Assembly: GCA_002686115.1 (NCBI GenBank)
Contig: NZAF01000002.1
Coordinates: 8,868-14,910 of the forward strand
Origin: Halobacteriovorax sp.
GTDB lineage: Bacteria; Bdellovibrionota; Bacteriovoracia; Bacteriovoracales; Bacteriovoracaceae
Direction of reading: 5' to 3'
DNA: 6,043 bases
Under the pieces are notes generated by a model. It was not told where the DNA came from and did no database searches. It saw only the letters and a list, made by a program, of their open reading frames with translations. Positions 1 to 6,043 of this stretch are shown here, piece after piece (position 1 is the stretch's first letter; the number at the start of each line of letters is the position of its first letter). The position numbers and the translations under genes are program-made.

Positions 1-47
1 TATAAGAACACCACCTTTGAAATTACTTTCCCAAATATTCACGCACT

Positions 48-2666
48 TTAATAAGTGTAAGCACTTCTAAAAATTAACTGAAAGTCATCATCTGTAACAT
101 CATTAATTTTTGAATTAGAGAAAACCGCCTCTATTGATAATGGCACACGATAAAAAACTCGAGAATCAATTTTTAGACCATAGTAAAAAACATTCATGAC
201 CTCATTTCGATAGAACCTGTCTTTTAAATAAATGAAATCTGCACTCACCTGATCAAAGCCACCTAGGACATGAAGAGTTCGCATATAAAAAGGAACTAAG
301 CCCCAGCCTTTATTAAGTCTTAAAACATTTAAATCAAGATTTGCTTTTAGTGTTGTAATTTCATTACCTAAAACATCTGAATAGAGAACTCCATATGTTT
401 GGTGAATTGATTCAACTGTACCACCACCAAAGAGAAGACCATTTCTTAATGTGTCCTTATCTAATTCTTCAAAAGTACCTCTAAGAGTCAGCATATATTC
501 TTTATAAAGATCAAATTTAAAGTCTGCGAGAGCTTGATAACGATTAAAGTCTTCTCCAACAGACGGTTGATTTCTAGCGTACCCACCATAGAGATAATAA
601 GAATTAAAAAATTCATAGGCATGTTTAGGATAGCGGTAAAAGCCAATTCCATAACCTGCTCGTTTTATCTGAGACTTTGAGACGAGGTCACTTGATTTCA
701 CATCTGTAAGATAGACTGTTTGATTGAGAAGATAGTCATTCATATTATAACTATGATTAACTGATAAGCTTATCGCCTCATCAAAACTGCTATCCCCTCC
801 TGAAGACCTTCTAAAATCTTTATTATAAGACACTCCAAAGTTATAAGCGCCAACTCTTCTCTTATAAGAAAAAAGCCCTCCCACATCACTATTTTCAGAA
901 TAGTAATCAAGACTCACGTTAAATTGATTTCTTTGCAGTGGATCCTCAAATGAAGTGGTGACACTATAGTATTGAAGATTATCTTCTGTAATTGTTGAAA
1001 GAATGAACCAGTACTTCGGCATCAATTCAAAAAGACTGCTGTATTCTTTTGAATCTTTAAACTCTTTTTCATTCTTTGCCATTAGAGGTGCAGAAAAAGA
1101 AACTAACGGCTTTTTCTTAAAGAATTGAGCAAGACAGCCTCCTTCTGTTCTCTCTATGGCATCAGTTAAATAAACCGTCTCTGATGTACTTCCACCGATG
1201 AAGTTTACATCCTTAGAAAGTTTTATTCGCACCTTTTTAAGTGAAGAGCCTGTGGCCAAGAGATACTTATCTTTATGACGATATATTGCTGTGTCTTCAC
1301 AAATACCAACATAGGAGTATGGGTCTGAAACATTTGTCTTTTTAATACTTCCGTCTGACTTCACATTGAAAAAGGTATAGTAACTCCCATTTGAACTCAT
1401 AAAGAAGAGATTATCTTTAACAAAAGCTGTCGCAAAAAGTGTCTCATGATTATCAAATGAGAGAAGCTCTTTATCTTTATTTTTTATAGTCCATGAGTTC
1501 TTAAAATGTAGAGATAGGTCTTTAGTACTTTTAAACCCTTTATAAGCTTCCAAACCTTTTGAGAGCTCAACTAGCTCACCATCTTTGTAATGAAAAATAA
1601 TTCTATTAAATCTTTCTGAAAGACTTGAGCGAGTGGTGATAAGGATTTCACCTTCAACTTGTTCGATCTTTTCCATAAAATAAGGAATGTAGACGTCTCT
1701 ATATTCTCCAGTCTTTATATTCTTAATTCTTAGTGAAACTCTTCTTAATTGTGTGGCCGCGTAGTAAACCTCTCCATCTTTATAAGCTAGGCCTTTTTGA
1801 AAGTGGATATTATCGTCACGATATGGTTTCACAGAGTTCATAAAATCTTGAAACATCTCATCATGTGACTTTCCAAGACAATTTTTAAATGAAGAGCCAA
1901 TTGTAGGAATACTTGCATTATCCTTAACGATACATGAGATGGCTCCCTCTTTGGTACTTTCAACATATTTTAAGAAGGCACCACCAACCCAATATGAAAG
2001 AGCACCAAAAGGATAAGCGGCAGGATTATCAAGACATGAAATGTCTCTGCAAACTCCTCTATTAAAGAAATTAGAAACTTCAATATTTAAATAATCACTC
2101 TTAAGTCTTCCTTCATTCGTAAAGTGATCCTCGGCCCACATCGCCACACCTTCACTAAACCATCTTGGGACGACTTGTGGTACAAGTCTTGCGATTGAGC
2201 CAAAGACCCATTCACCTAATTTTGAAATCCCCTCCGTTCTTTCAAGATGAAGAATATGGATATACTCGTGAATAAATAATTTCTTATAGAAATTTACACT
2301 TGAAGCCAGATAAGCACGACCTATAGGCTGAGCAAGTCTCATTGAAATCTTATTATAAGGAAAAGTATGAGCATAACCATTTGCACTCATAAGATTCTTT
2401 TCAAAAACAATATTTACGAGATCACGAGGTTTATAATTAAAGTATGCATTTATTCTTGGAACGGCTTCATTGGCAAATTGTCTAATTTTTGTTGCAAGAT
2501 CCTCATCTTTACTAGAGCTATGAACAACGAACTTTGTCCCGTCTACTTCAAAGAAGAAAGACTTCATGTCTCCCGCGTCTACATCGACTCCGGAAATTTC
2601 ATTTGCATAAATAGATAGATTAAAAATAGTAAAAAATAAAAAATAACAGACCTTTCTAGTCAACAT
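48..2666 (-). CDS. Secreted gluzincin (peptidase MA-like) / propeller / outer-membrane barrel protein
   Basis: An 872-residue exported protein. Residues 1-21 form a signal peptide (hydrophobic VCYFLFFTIFNL, likely cleaved after IYA). HEYIH at 133-137 followed by WFSEGVAMWAED at 169-180 is the gluzincin zinc site (H133, H137, E172, with E134 catalytic), as in peptidase MA-like proteins. Cys207, Cys211, Cys245 and Cys263 could form disulfides. Residues about 290-520 show repeated short beta-strand/DG-turn units that look like a degenerate TolB/PD40-type propeller. From about 550 to the end, alternating aromatic strands, glycine-rich turns and a terminal aromatic residue (AYTY) suggest an outer-membrane beta-barrel. 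The start is supported by AAAGG nine bases upstream (2676-2680) and by the signal peptide. It is divergent from pal, on the side where tolB usually lies. The metallopeptidase site is clear; the propeller and barrel are inferred from pattern. The substrate is unknown. Confidence 0.8.
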   Translation of the reverse strand: MLTRKVCYFLFFTIFNLSIYANEISGVDVDAGDMKSFFFEVDGTKFVVHSSSKDEDLATKIRQFANEAVPRINAYFNYKPRDLVNIVFEKNLMSANGYAHTFPYNKISMRLAQPIGRAYLASSVNFYKKLFIHEYIHILHLERTEGISKLGEWVFGSIARLVPQVVPRWFSEGVAMWAEDHFTNEGRLKSDYLNIEVSNFFNRGVCRDISCLDNPAAYPFGALSYWVGGAFLKYVESTKEGAISCIVKDNASIPTIGSSFKNCLGKSHDEMFQDFMNSVKPYRDDNIHFQKGLAYKDGEVYYAATQLRRVSLRIKNIKTGEYRDVYIPYFMEKIEQVEGEILITTRSSLSERFNRIIFHYKDGELVELSKGLEAYKGFKSTKDLSLHFKNSWTIKNKDKELLSFDNHETLFATAFVKDNLFFMSSNGSYYTFFNVKSDGSIKKTNVSDPYSYVGICEDTAIYRHKDKYLLATGSSLKKVRIKLSKDVNFIGGSTSETVYLTDAIERTEGGCLAQFFKKKPLVSFSAPLMAKNEKEFKDSKEYSSLFELMPKYWFILSTITEDNLQYYSVTTSFEDPLQRNQFNVSLDYYSENSDVGGLFSYKRRVGAYNFGVSYNKDFRRSSGGDSSFDEAISLSVNHSYNMNDYLLNQTVYLTDVKSSDLVSKSQIKRAGYGIGFYRYPKHAYEFFNSYYLYGGYARNQPSVGEDFNRYQALADFKFDLYKEYMLTLRGTFEELDKDTLRNGLLFGGGTVESIHQTYGVLYSDVLGNEITTLKANLDLNVLRLNKGWGLVPFYMRTLHVLGGFDQVSADFIYLKDRFYRNEVMNVFYYGLKIDSRVFYRVPLSIEAVFSNSKINDVTDDDFQLIFRSAYTY

Positions 2667-2688
2667 AAAAAAATACCTTTATTCCCAT

Positions 2689-2702
2689 ATCATTGTGATG
2701 AT
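2689..2702. repeat. Small inverted repeat in the divergent promoter region
   Basis: ATCAT and ATGAT form perfect five-base arms around TGTG. The element lies between the overlapping -10 candidates and the - strand ribosome-binding site, near the expected - strand transcription start. It could be an operator half-site pair or a 5'-UTR hairpin, but arms this short also occur by chance. Confidence 0.2.
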
Positions 2703-2708
2703 TTTTCT

Positions 2709-2736
2709 AATATAATGTACTAAAATAACGTGGAAA
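2709..2736 (-). promoter_or_regulatory. Candidate promoter of the gluzincin-barrel gene
   Basis: Read on the - strand, TTTCCA (2736-2731, 4 of 6 to the -35 consensus) is followed after 16 bases by TATATT (2714-2709, 5 of 6 to the -10 consensus). Transcription would start near 2702, about 35 bases before the ATG at 2666. AT-rich DNA yields such matches by chance, so this is only the best candidate in the gap. Confidence 0.35.
2711..2716 (+). promoter_or_regulatory. Candidate -10 element of the pal operon promoter
   Basis: A perfect TATAAT lies 67 bases before the pal ATG, giving a leader of about 60 bases. No good -35 is present at 16-18 bases upstream, and TTGTGA (2693-2698) is too close, at 12 bases. 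The promoter may therefore need an activator or another sigma factor, or the true site may differ. The element overlaps the opposing -10 candidate at 2709-2714. Confidence 0.45.
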
Positions 2737-2758
2737 TTCATACAATAAAGATTAACCA

Positions 2759-2778
2759 CCTTAAAAGGATTTAAGGAG
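2759..2778 (+). promoter_or_regulatory. pal ribosome-binding site with overlapping inverted repeat
   Basis: AAGGAG (2773-2778) is the Shine-Dalgarno sequence, five bases before the pal ATG. CCTTAA (2759-2764) is the exact reverse complement of TTAAGG (2771-2776), with a six-base loop, so the leader could fold back on its own ribosome-binding site. The stem is short and AT-rich, so it is probably weak. Any regulatory effect is inferred. Confidence 0.5.
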
Positions 2779-2783
2779 AAAAC

Positions 2784-3281
2784 ATGAAAAAACTTTTTAC
2801 TCTATTACTAATCTCAAGTTCACTTCTATTCACAGGTTGTGGTGATAAGCCAAAAAAAGGTGATCCATCTGCTTCTGCAGTATCTAGTGAAGGTTCAGCT
2901 GCTAGCGCACTTGAAATCAATGCTGATTCTGATTCAGGAAAAGCTGGAGCATTACAGACGGTTTATTTTGACTTCAACTCATCTGTTCTAAGATCAGATA
3001 CAAGAAGCGCTCTTGAATCAAACGCAAGCTTTCTTAAAGAGAACCCATCAGTTAAGGTTATCGTTGAAGGTCACTGTGATGAGAGAGGATCTGTTCAGTA
3101 CAACATCGCACTTGGTGAAAAAAGAGCGAAATCTATAAAGAGATTCTTAACTTCAATGGGTGTTGAATCATCAAGAATTGAAACTGCAACTTACGGTAAA
3201 GAAAGACCAGTTGCTTTTGGACATGATGAATCAGCATGGAGTCAAAACAGAAGAGGAAACTTCGTTATCTCTGCTAAGTAA
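2784..3281 (+). CDS. pal: Peptidoglycan-associated lipoprotein Pal
   Basis: Outer-membrane lipoprotein of the Tol-Pal system. It holds the outer membrane to peptidoglycan and helps constrict the envelope at division. The signal peptide ends in the lipobox FTGC with acylated Cys19; Gly at +2 fits outer-membrane sorting. A Ser/Ala/Gly-rich linker (about 20-57) leads to an OmpA-like peptidoglycan-binding domain (about 58-163) with the Pal signatures VYFDFN (60-65), EGHCDERG (95-102), YNIALGEKRA (106-115) and NRRG (155-158), which include the Asp and Arg residues expected to grip diaminopimelate. The 165-residue length is normal for Pal. AAGGAG lies five bases before the ATG. It is the first gene of its operon, and its stop overlaps the next start. 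Asparagine is AAC in 6 of 7 codons and arginine AGA in 9 of 9, suggesting strong expression. The identification is secure. Confidence 0.96.
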   Translation: MKKLFTLLLISSSLLFTGCGDKPKKGDPSASAVSSEGSAASALEINADSDSGKAGALQTVYFDFNSSVLRSDTRSALESNASFLKENPSVKVIVEGHCDERGSVQYNIALGEKRAKSIKRFLTSMGVESSRIETATYGKERPVAFGHDESAWSQNRRGNFVISAK

Positions 3282-3583
3282 TGTTTAAAACTATAAAAGT
3301 TCTACTTTTACTATTAATTGTTTCGGGCTGCGGCCTTACGACCGTACGCCCGAAACTTGAAATGACCTACGCTCAAGTTGCCTTTCTCGCAGCTAAAGAA
3401 GCCGGAAGCCAAACACTCGCTCCAACAGAATACAGAAAAGCTGAATTTTACTATTTAAAAGCTAAATCAAGTTATCGAAGAAAATTTTTTAATAAAGCAA
3501 AAAAATATGCGGAACTTTCTAAGAAGTTCGCAGAAAAAGCAGAATTTAAGGCCTATAAGAAAAAAGCCTTAGATAATTTATAA
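3281..3583 (+). CDS. Small DUF4398-type lipoprotein
   Basis: A 100-residue lipoprotein. The signal peptide (KVLLLLLIVSGC) carries lipobox VSGC with Cys17; Gly at +2 predicts the outer membrane. The mature part is an Ala/Lys/Tyr-rich helical hairpin (about 28-95): AFLAAKEAG, then LAPTEYRKAEFYYLKAK, then FNKAKKYAELSKKFAEKAE. This is the DUF4398 pattern, a TPR-like helical domain often found next to Pal and CpoB genes; its biochemical role is unknown. The ATG shares one base with the pal stop (TAATG) and has no convincing Shine-Dalgarno sequence, so translation probably depends on ribosomes finishing pal. Codons 14-26 contain a strong GC-rich hairpin, described separately, which uses codons rare in this window (TCG, CGC, CCG). 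I infer a structural or scaffolding role in the Tol-Pal envelope complex. Confidence 0.82.
   Translation: MFKTIKVLLLLLIVSGCGLTTVRPKLEMTYAQVAFLAAKEAGSQTLAPTEYRKAEFYYLKAKSSYRRKFFNKAKKYAELSKKFAEKAEFKAYKKKALDNL
3320..3356 (+). promoter_or_regulatory. Strong GC-rich RNA hairpin at the pal/DUF4398 boundary
   Basis: GTTTCGGGC (3320-3328) pairs perfectly with GCCCGAAAC (3348-3356). After one bulged C (3347) the stem continues with T3329-A3346, a G-T wobble and three G/C pairs, for 14 pairs closed by an eight-base loop (3334-3341). The segment 3324-3352 is 22 of 29 G+C in an AT-rich region. It starts 39 bases after the pal stop and covers codons 14-26 of the DUF4398 lipoprotein, including its lipobox Cys. 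No U-tract follows, so it is not an ordinary intrinsic terminator. mRNA stabilisation for pal, partial attenuation or a translational pause are possible roles. Confidence 0.6.
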
Positions 3584-3623
3584 TCAACTATTTCTAGCCC
3601 CCTACTCTATTAGGAAGGTACTC

Positions 3624-4397
3624 ATGAAAAAAACAATTATTCTTTTAACAATTCTTTCAACAATCACTTCATGTAAGACGCAAGAAGAAATTAGAAGAGA
3701 AAAATTAGTCGATACCATCTCTGTACAAATGAATGAACACCAAAAGCTTAATGCTGATCACATTGTGAGAATTGGTGAACTTGAAGAGAGACTAAATAAT
3801 ATACAAGGAACTATTGATACAAGTAATTATGAGGGTGAAAATAAGAGAAAGACTCTTAGTGAAAGACTTCAGGCCCTTGAAGAGCTTCAAGAGTCACTCA
3901 ATGTAAAAATCAAAGAACAAGATGAAAAGATGACAAAAATTAGCGCTCAGCTACAAAAACAAGATCAATTCATTGATGAGATTTTAAAAACCCTTAAAAG
4001 TGGTAAAGCGCAAAAAAAAAGTAAAACTTTATCCCCGTACCAACAGGCAATGGCCGATTATAAGGCCAGAAAGTATAAATCTGCTCGGCCAGCTCTAGAG
4101 GCTTTATTAAAAGGTAAATTAAGTTCAAAGGCCAAAGCTAGAGTCATTCATAATCTTGGGATGATCTCTTACAGAGAAAAAAGATATGAAGATGCCATGA
4201 CTTATTTTTCAAAGCTCTTCACTGAATACCCAAAGTCTATTTACAATCCAAATGGACTTATTCACCTTGCTAAAACATTTAAAGCACAAGGTGATGTTGA
4301 ACAAGCAAAAGAAACACTAAATTTAATGCTTGAAAATTATCCTACTCACCACCGAGTGAAGATCGCAAAAAATCTCTTAGCAAAATATAAAAAGTGA
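3624..4397 (+). CDS. cpoB: CpoB/YbgF-like Tol-Pal lipoprotein (coiled coil + TPR)
   Basis: A 257-residue homologue of CpoB (YbgF), which in E. coli coordinates Tol-Pal outer-membrane constriction with the peptidoglycan synthase PBP1B. The signal sequence ends in lipobox ITSC (Cys17), so this is predicted to be a lipoprotein, whereas E. coli CpoB is a soluble periplasmic protein. Residues about 20-125 are a long charged coiled coil (LEERLNNI, LSERLQALEELQESL, QLQKQDQFIDEIL), the usual oligomerisation region. A Lys/Ser linker (about 126-137) leads to three TPR-like units at about 139-164, 172-205 (LGMISYREKRYEDAMTYF) and 209-242, of the tandem type seen at the CpoB C-terminus. AGGAAGG lies five bases before the ATG, so it can initiate independently after the 40-bp gap. 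All 13 asparagines use AAT, the opposite of pal. The family call is strong; the PBP1B link is by homology only. Confidence 0.88.
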   Translation: MKKTIILLTILSTITSCKTQEEIRREKLVDTISVQMNEHQKLNADHIVRIGELEERLNNIQGTIDTSNYEGENKRKTLSERLQALEELQESLNVKIKEQDEKMTKISAQLQKQDQFIDEILKTLKSGKAQKKSKTLSPYQQAMADYKARKYKSARPALEALLKGKLSSKAKARVIHNLGMISYREKRYEDAMTYFSKLFTEYPKSIYNPNGLIHLAKTFKAQGDVEQAKETLNLMLENYPTHHRVKIAKNLLAKYKK

Positions 4398-4404
4398 GAT
4401 AATT

Positions 4405-6021
4405 ATGAGTCATAAATATATAAAACTAAGCTTCCTTTCGTTATTGGTTGCTTCTTGTTCATTAATTATTTCTCTTGATAAAAAATACAACCACTCTTCA
4501 CATAATTACGGTAAAAAAGATTTTTCTATCATCTATTCGCACTCTATTATGGGAGAAACCCATCCATGTGGCTGTCGACACTTCCCTCTCGGAGGACTAC
4601 CTCAAGTTGCAGGACTTTTTCATGAACTTAAAGAGAAAAAAGACATTTTCTACATCGATACTGGGGATGCTCTATTTCCAACACCAGTCATTCCCAAGCA
4701 TATAAGTAAGTCTGCTCGTTTTGGGGCCCTTAATCTTGCGAGAGGTCTTGATAAACTAGGTCTTAAGTACATGCTGATTGGAGATAATGACCTGGCCTTA
4801 GGATTTGATTTTTTAAATGAATTAAAAAAAGAGGTCTCTTTTGAGTTTCTTATTAGTAACTTAAAAGATGATAAGGTCCTTACTCATAAAAAATACGCTA
4901 CGATAGAATTAGAAGGAAAGAAAATCTTCTTAGTTGCTCTTGTAAAAAGAGACCTTATGCCTTTTAAATATCAAAAGTACTTTACGCCGATGGAACAGGC
5001 TATGGATAAGGCACTTAAAGATATAAAAGAACTTGGCTTTGAAAAAGAAAATAAGAATCATCAACTCATTGTGCTTAGTCACAGTGGAATAAAAGCAGAC
5101 GAGGTCTTTGCTGAAAAATATCCTCGTATCGATTGGATCATTGGCTCCCACTCTCAGAGTTTTACAAACTTTAGTTATGATGTTGGAGAGACAAGAATTG
5201 TTCAAGTACTTTCAAAAAATCACTACCTAGGTGAAGTAAAACTTGCGTACACAGGATCCAAGAAAGAGGCCTATGCCTATCATGAAATTCGTGATGAACT
5301 TCATTTAAAAATCCCTGACAACCCTTTTCATGCCTACATACAAGAACATAAGACGACACTTGAAAAGATTCGAGATGATGAGCAAAAAGCCTTTAGTAAC
5401 TTTAGTTCATCAAATGAGAAATTAAAAACAGCGGCAAGCTGTATTGAATGTCACACTCCTCAGGGTGAAAAGTGGATGAAAACCTCCCATAGTATTTCTT
5501 ACCACACGCTCGTCCAAGCAAATGAGAGAAATAATACAGCCTGTATTAAATGCCATTCCGTTGGTCTTGGTGATAAGAACGGCTTTGTTAACGTTAATGA
5601 TATGGTTCTTTTTGAAAATAGAAAAACTGATCAAAAGACAAGAGATCAGTACTGGAAAGAAGTTGCTAATGCTTTTGGAAAAGATGTCGGAAGTATTAGA
5701 AAACTATCTGAGAAAAAGAGAATGGCGCTTAGTAAGAAGTGGCTTAAGATTGATAAGAAATTTGCTGTCGAACATAACTTTTCCAATGTTCAGTGCCTAA
5801 ACTGTCATGATCAGCACATGGACCACCCTTTTCACATCAGCAATAAGCCAGCTCCATCAAGATCAGAAAAGCTGAATAAGATCACTAAAAACTGTTTAAA
5901 TTGCCATACTTCTGAACAATCACCTGAGTGGTACAAGAAGAATGACAGAGGCCTATATGATGGTCCAAATCAAAAATATGTGCAAAAAATGATCAGAAAA
6001 GTGGCCTGTCCTCTGAATTAA
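4405..6021 (+). CDS. UshA-like metallophosphatase / tetraheme cytochrome c554-like fusion lipoprotein
   Basis: A 538-residue lipoprotein (lipobox VASC, Cys18; Ser at +2 predicts the outer membrane). Residues about 40-300 resemble the metallophosphatase domain of periplasmic 5'-nucleotidases (UshA, SoxB): HPCGC (53-57), GG (63-64), IDTGD (84-88), GDNDLALG (126-133), LSHSG (224-228) and IIGSHSQ (245-251). D88, N128, H226, H249 and Q251 match UshA metal ligands. The usual DxH is replaced (S47, M49) and the catalytic His after Asn is Asp129, so nucleotidase activity is doubtful. A helical linker (about 305-345) leads to four heme-c sites: CIECH 346-350, CIKCH 380-384, CLNCH 464-468 and CLNCH 497-501. 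The first is followed by W357...S361-H362, typical of cytochrome c554-like multiheme modules. The start lies seven bases after the cpoB stop, with only a weak GAG, so translation is probably coupled. Likely role: periplasmic electron transfer or redox-linked sensing. The true substrate is unknown. Confidence 0.85.
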   Translation: MSHKYIKLSFLSLLVASCSLIISLDKKYNHSSHNYGKKDFSIIYSHSIMGETHPCGCRHFPLGGLPQVAGLFHELKEKKDIFYIDTGDALFPTPVIPKHISKSARFGALNLARGLDKLGLKYMLIGDNDLALGFDFLNELKKEVSFEFLISNLKDDKVLTHKKYATIELEGKKIFLVALVKRDLMPFKYQKYFTPMEQAMDKALKDIKELGFEKENKNHQLIVLSHSGIKADEVFAEKYPRIDWIIGSHSQSFTNFSYDVGETRIVQVLSKNHYLGEVKLAYTGSKKEAYAYHEIRDELHLKIPDNPFHAYIQEHKTTLEKIRDDEQKAFSNFSSSNEKLKTAASCIECHTPQGEKWMKTSHSISYHTLVQANERNNTACIKCHSVGLGDKNGFVNVNDMVLFENRKTDQKTRDQYWKEVANAFGKDVGSIRKLSEKKRMALSKKWLKIDKKFAVEHNFSNVQCLNCHDQHMDHPFHISNKPAPSRSEKLNKITKNCLNCHTSEQSPEWYKKNDRGLYDGPNQKYVQKMIRKVACPLN

Positions 6022-6043
6022 ATTCAATATTTACGGTATTTAT

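Noticed and set aside
11..18. Ribosome-binding-site-like AAAGGTGG on the - strand near the window edge
   Set aside because: It could precede a gene beyond position 1, but no start codon is visible at proper spacing inside the window.
44..57. CACTT / AAGTG stem across the stop of the - strand gene, considered as a terminator
   Set aside because: It has only five pairs, overlaps the stop codon, and no T-tract follows on the - strand.
2367..2618. Open frame of 83 codons on the + strand
   Set aside because: It lies inside the antisense of the gluzincin domain, has no ribosome-binding site or recognisable motif, and the - strand frame is clearly the real gene.
3547..3571. Inverted repeat TAAGGC / GCCTTA with a 13-base loop near the end of the DUF4398 gene, considered as a terminator
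   Set aside because: The stem is short, no T-tract follows, and cpoB continues in the same direction with its own ribosome-binding site; at most a weak structure.
4930..5634. Three open frames on the - strand (4930-5205, 5171-5359, 5422-5634)
   Set aside because: All lie antisense to the metallophosphatase/cytochrome gene, whose motifs run through the same bases; no signals support them.
4475..5800. Alternative + strand frames at 4475-4705 and 5522-5800
   Set aside because: They overlap the conserved CGC/GD motifs and heme-site codons in another frame and show no independent start signals.
6022..6043. AT-rich tail after the last gene
   Set aside because: Only 22 bases remain; no hairpin, start or promoter can be judged.

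Overview
The window is AT-rich and densely coding. Four + strand genes (2784-6021) form one tightly packed operon around pal, the peptidoglycan-associated lipoprotein. A single large - strand gene (48-2666) is transcribed away from it across a 117-bp divergent promoter region. All five products carry export signals, so the whole window is devoted to the cell envelope. The AT-rich composition, AGA as the main arginine codon, and a pal / DUF4398-type lipoprotein / CpoB cluster beside an exported gluzincin-barrel protein suggest a Gram-negative of the former Deltaproteobacteria. Bdellovibrionota (Bacteriovorax/Halobacteriovorax-like) is my best guess, but it is an inference from gene style and not from a marker gene.

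Layout. Positions 1-47 are the 3' flank of the - strand gene, with no clear terminator. 48-2666 (-) encodes an 872-residue secreted protein: an HExxH/WFSEG metallopeptidase-like domain, a probable degenerate beta-propeller and a C-terminal outer-membrane beta-barrel-like region. 2667-2783 holds the candidate divergent promoters, with -10 elements overlapping on opposite strands, and the pal ribosome-binding site. 2784-3281 is pal. 3281-3583 is a small DUF4398-type lipoprotein whose start overlaps the pal stop by one base. 3624-4397 is a lipoprotein form of CpoB/YbgF (coiled coil plus TPRs). 4405-6021 is a lipoprotein joining a UshA-like metallophosphatase domain to a tetraheme cytochrome c554-like module.

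How they may work together. Pal anchors the outer membrane to peptidoglycan, CpoB links the Tol-Pal machine to septal cell-wall synthesis, and DUF4398 lipoproteins often sit in such loci. The last gene is the surprise: a multiheme, metallophosphatase-like lipoprotein with an altered active site. The divergent protein occupies the side of pal where tolB normally lies. tolQ, tolR, tolA and a canonical tolB are not in the window.

The strongest non-coding signal is a very stable GC-rich hairpin (3320-3356) inside the start of the DUF4398 gene, just downstream of pal. Together with the sharply different codon choice of pal and cpoB, it suggests that pal is expressed well above the genes behind it.
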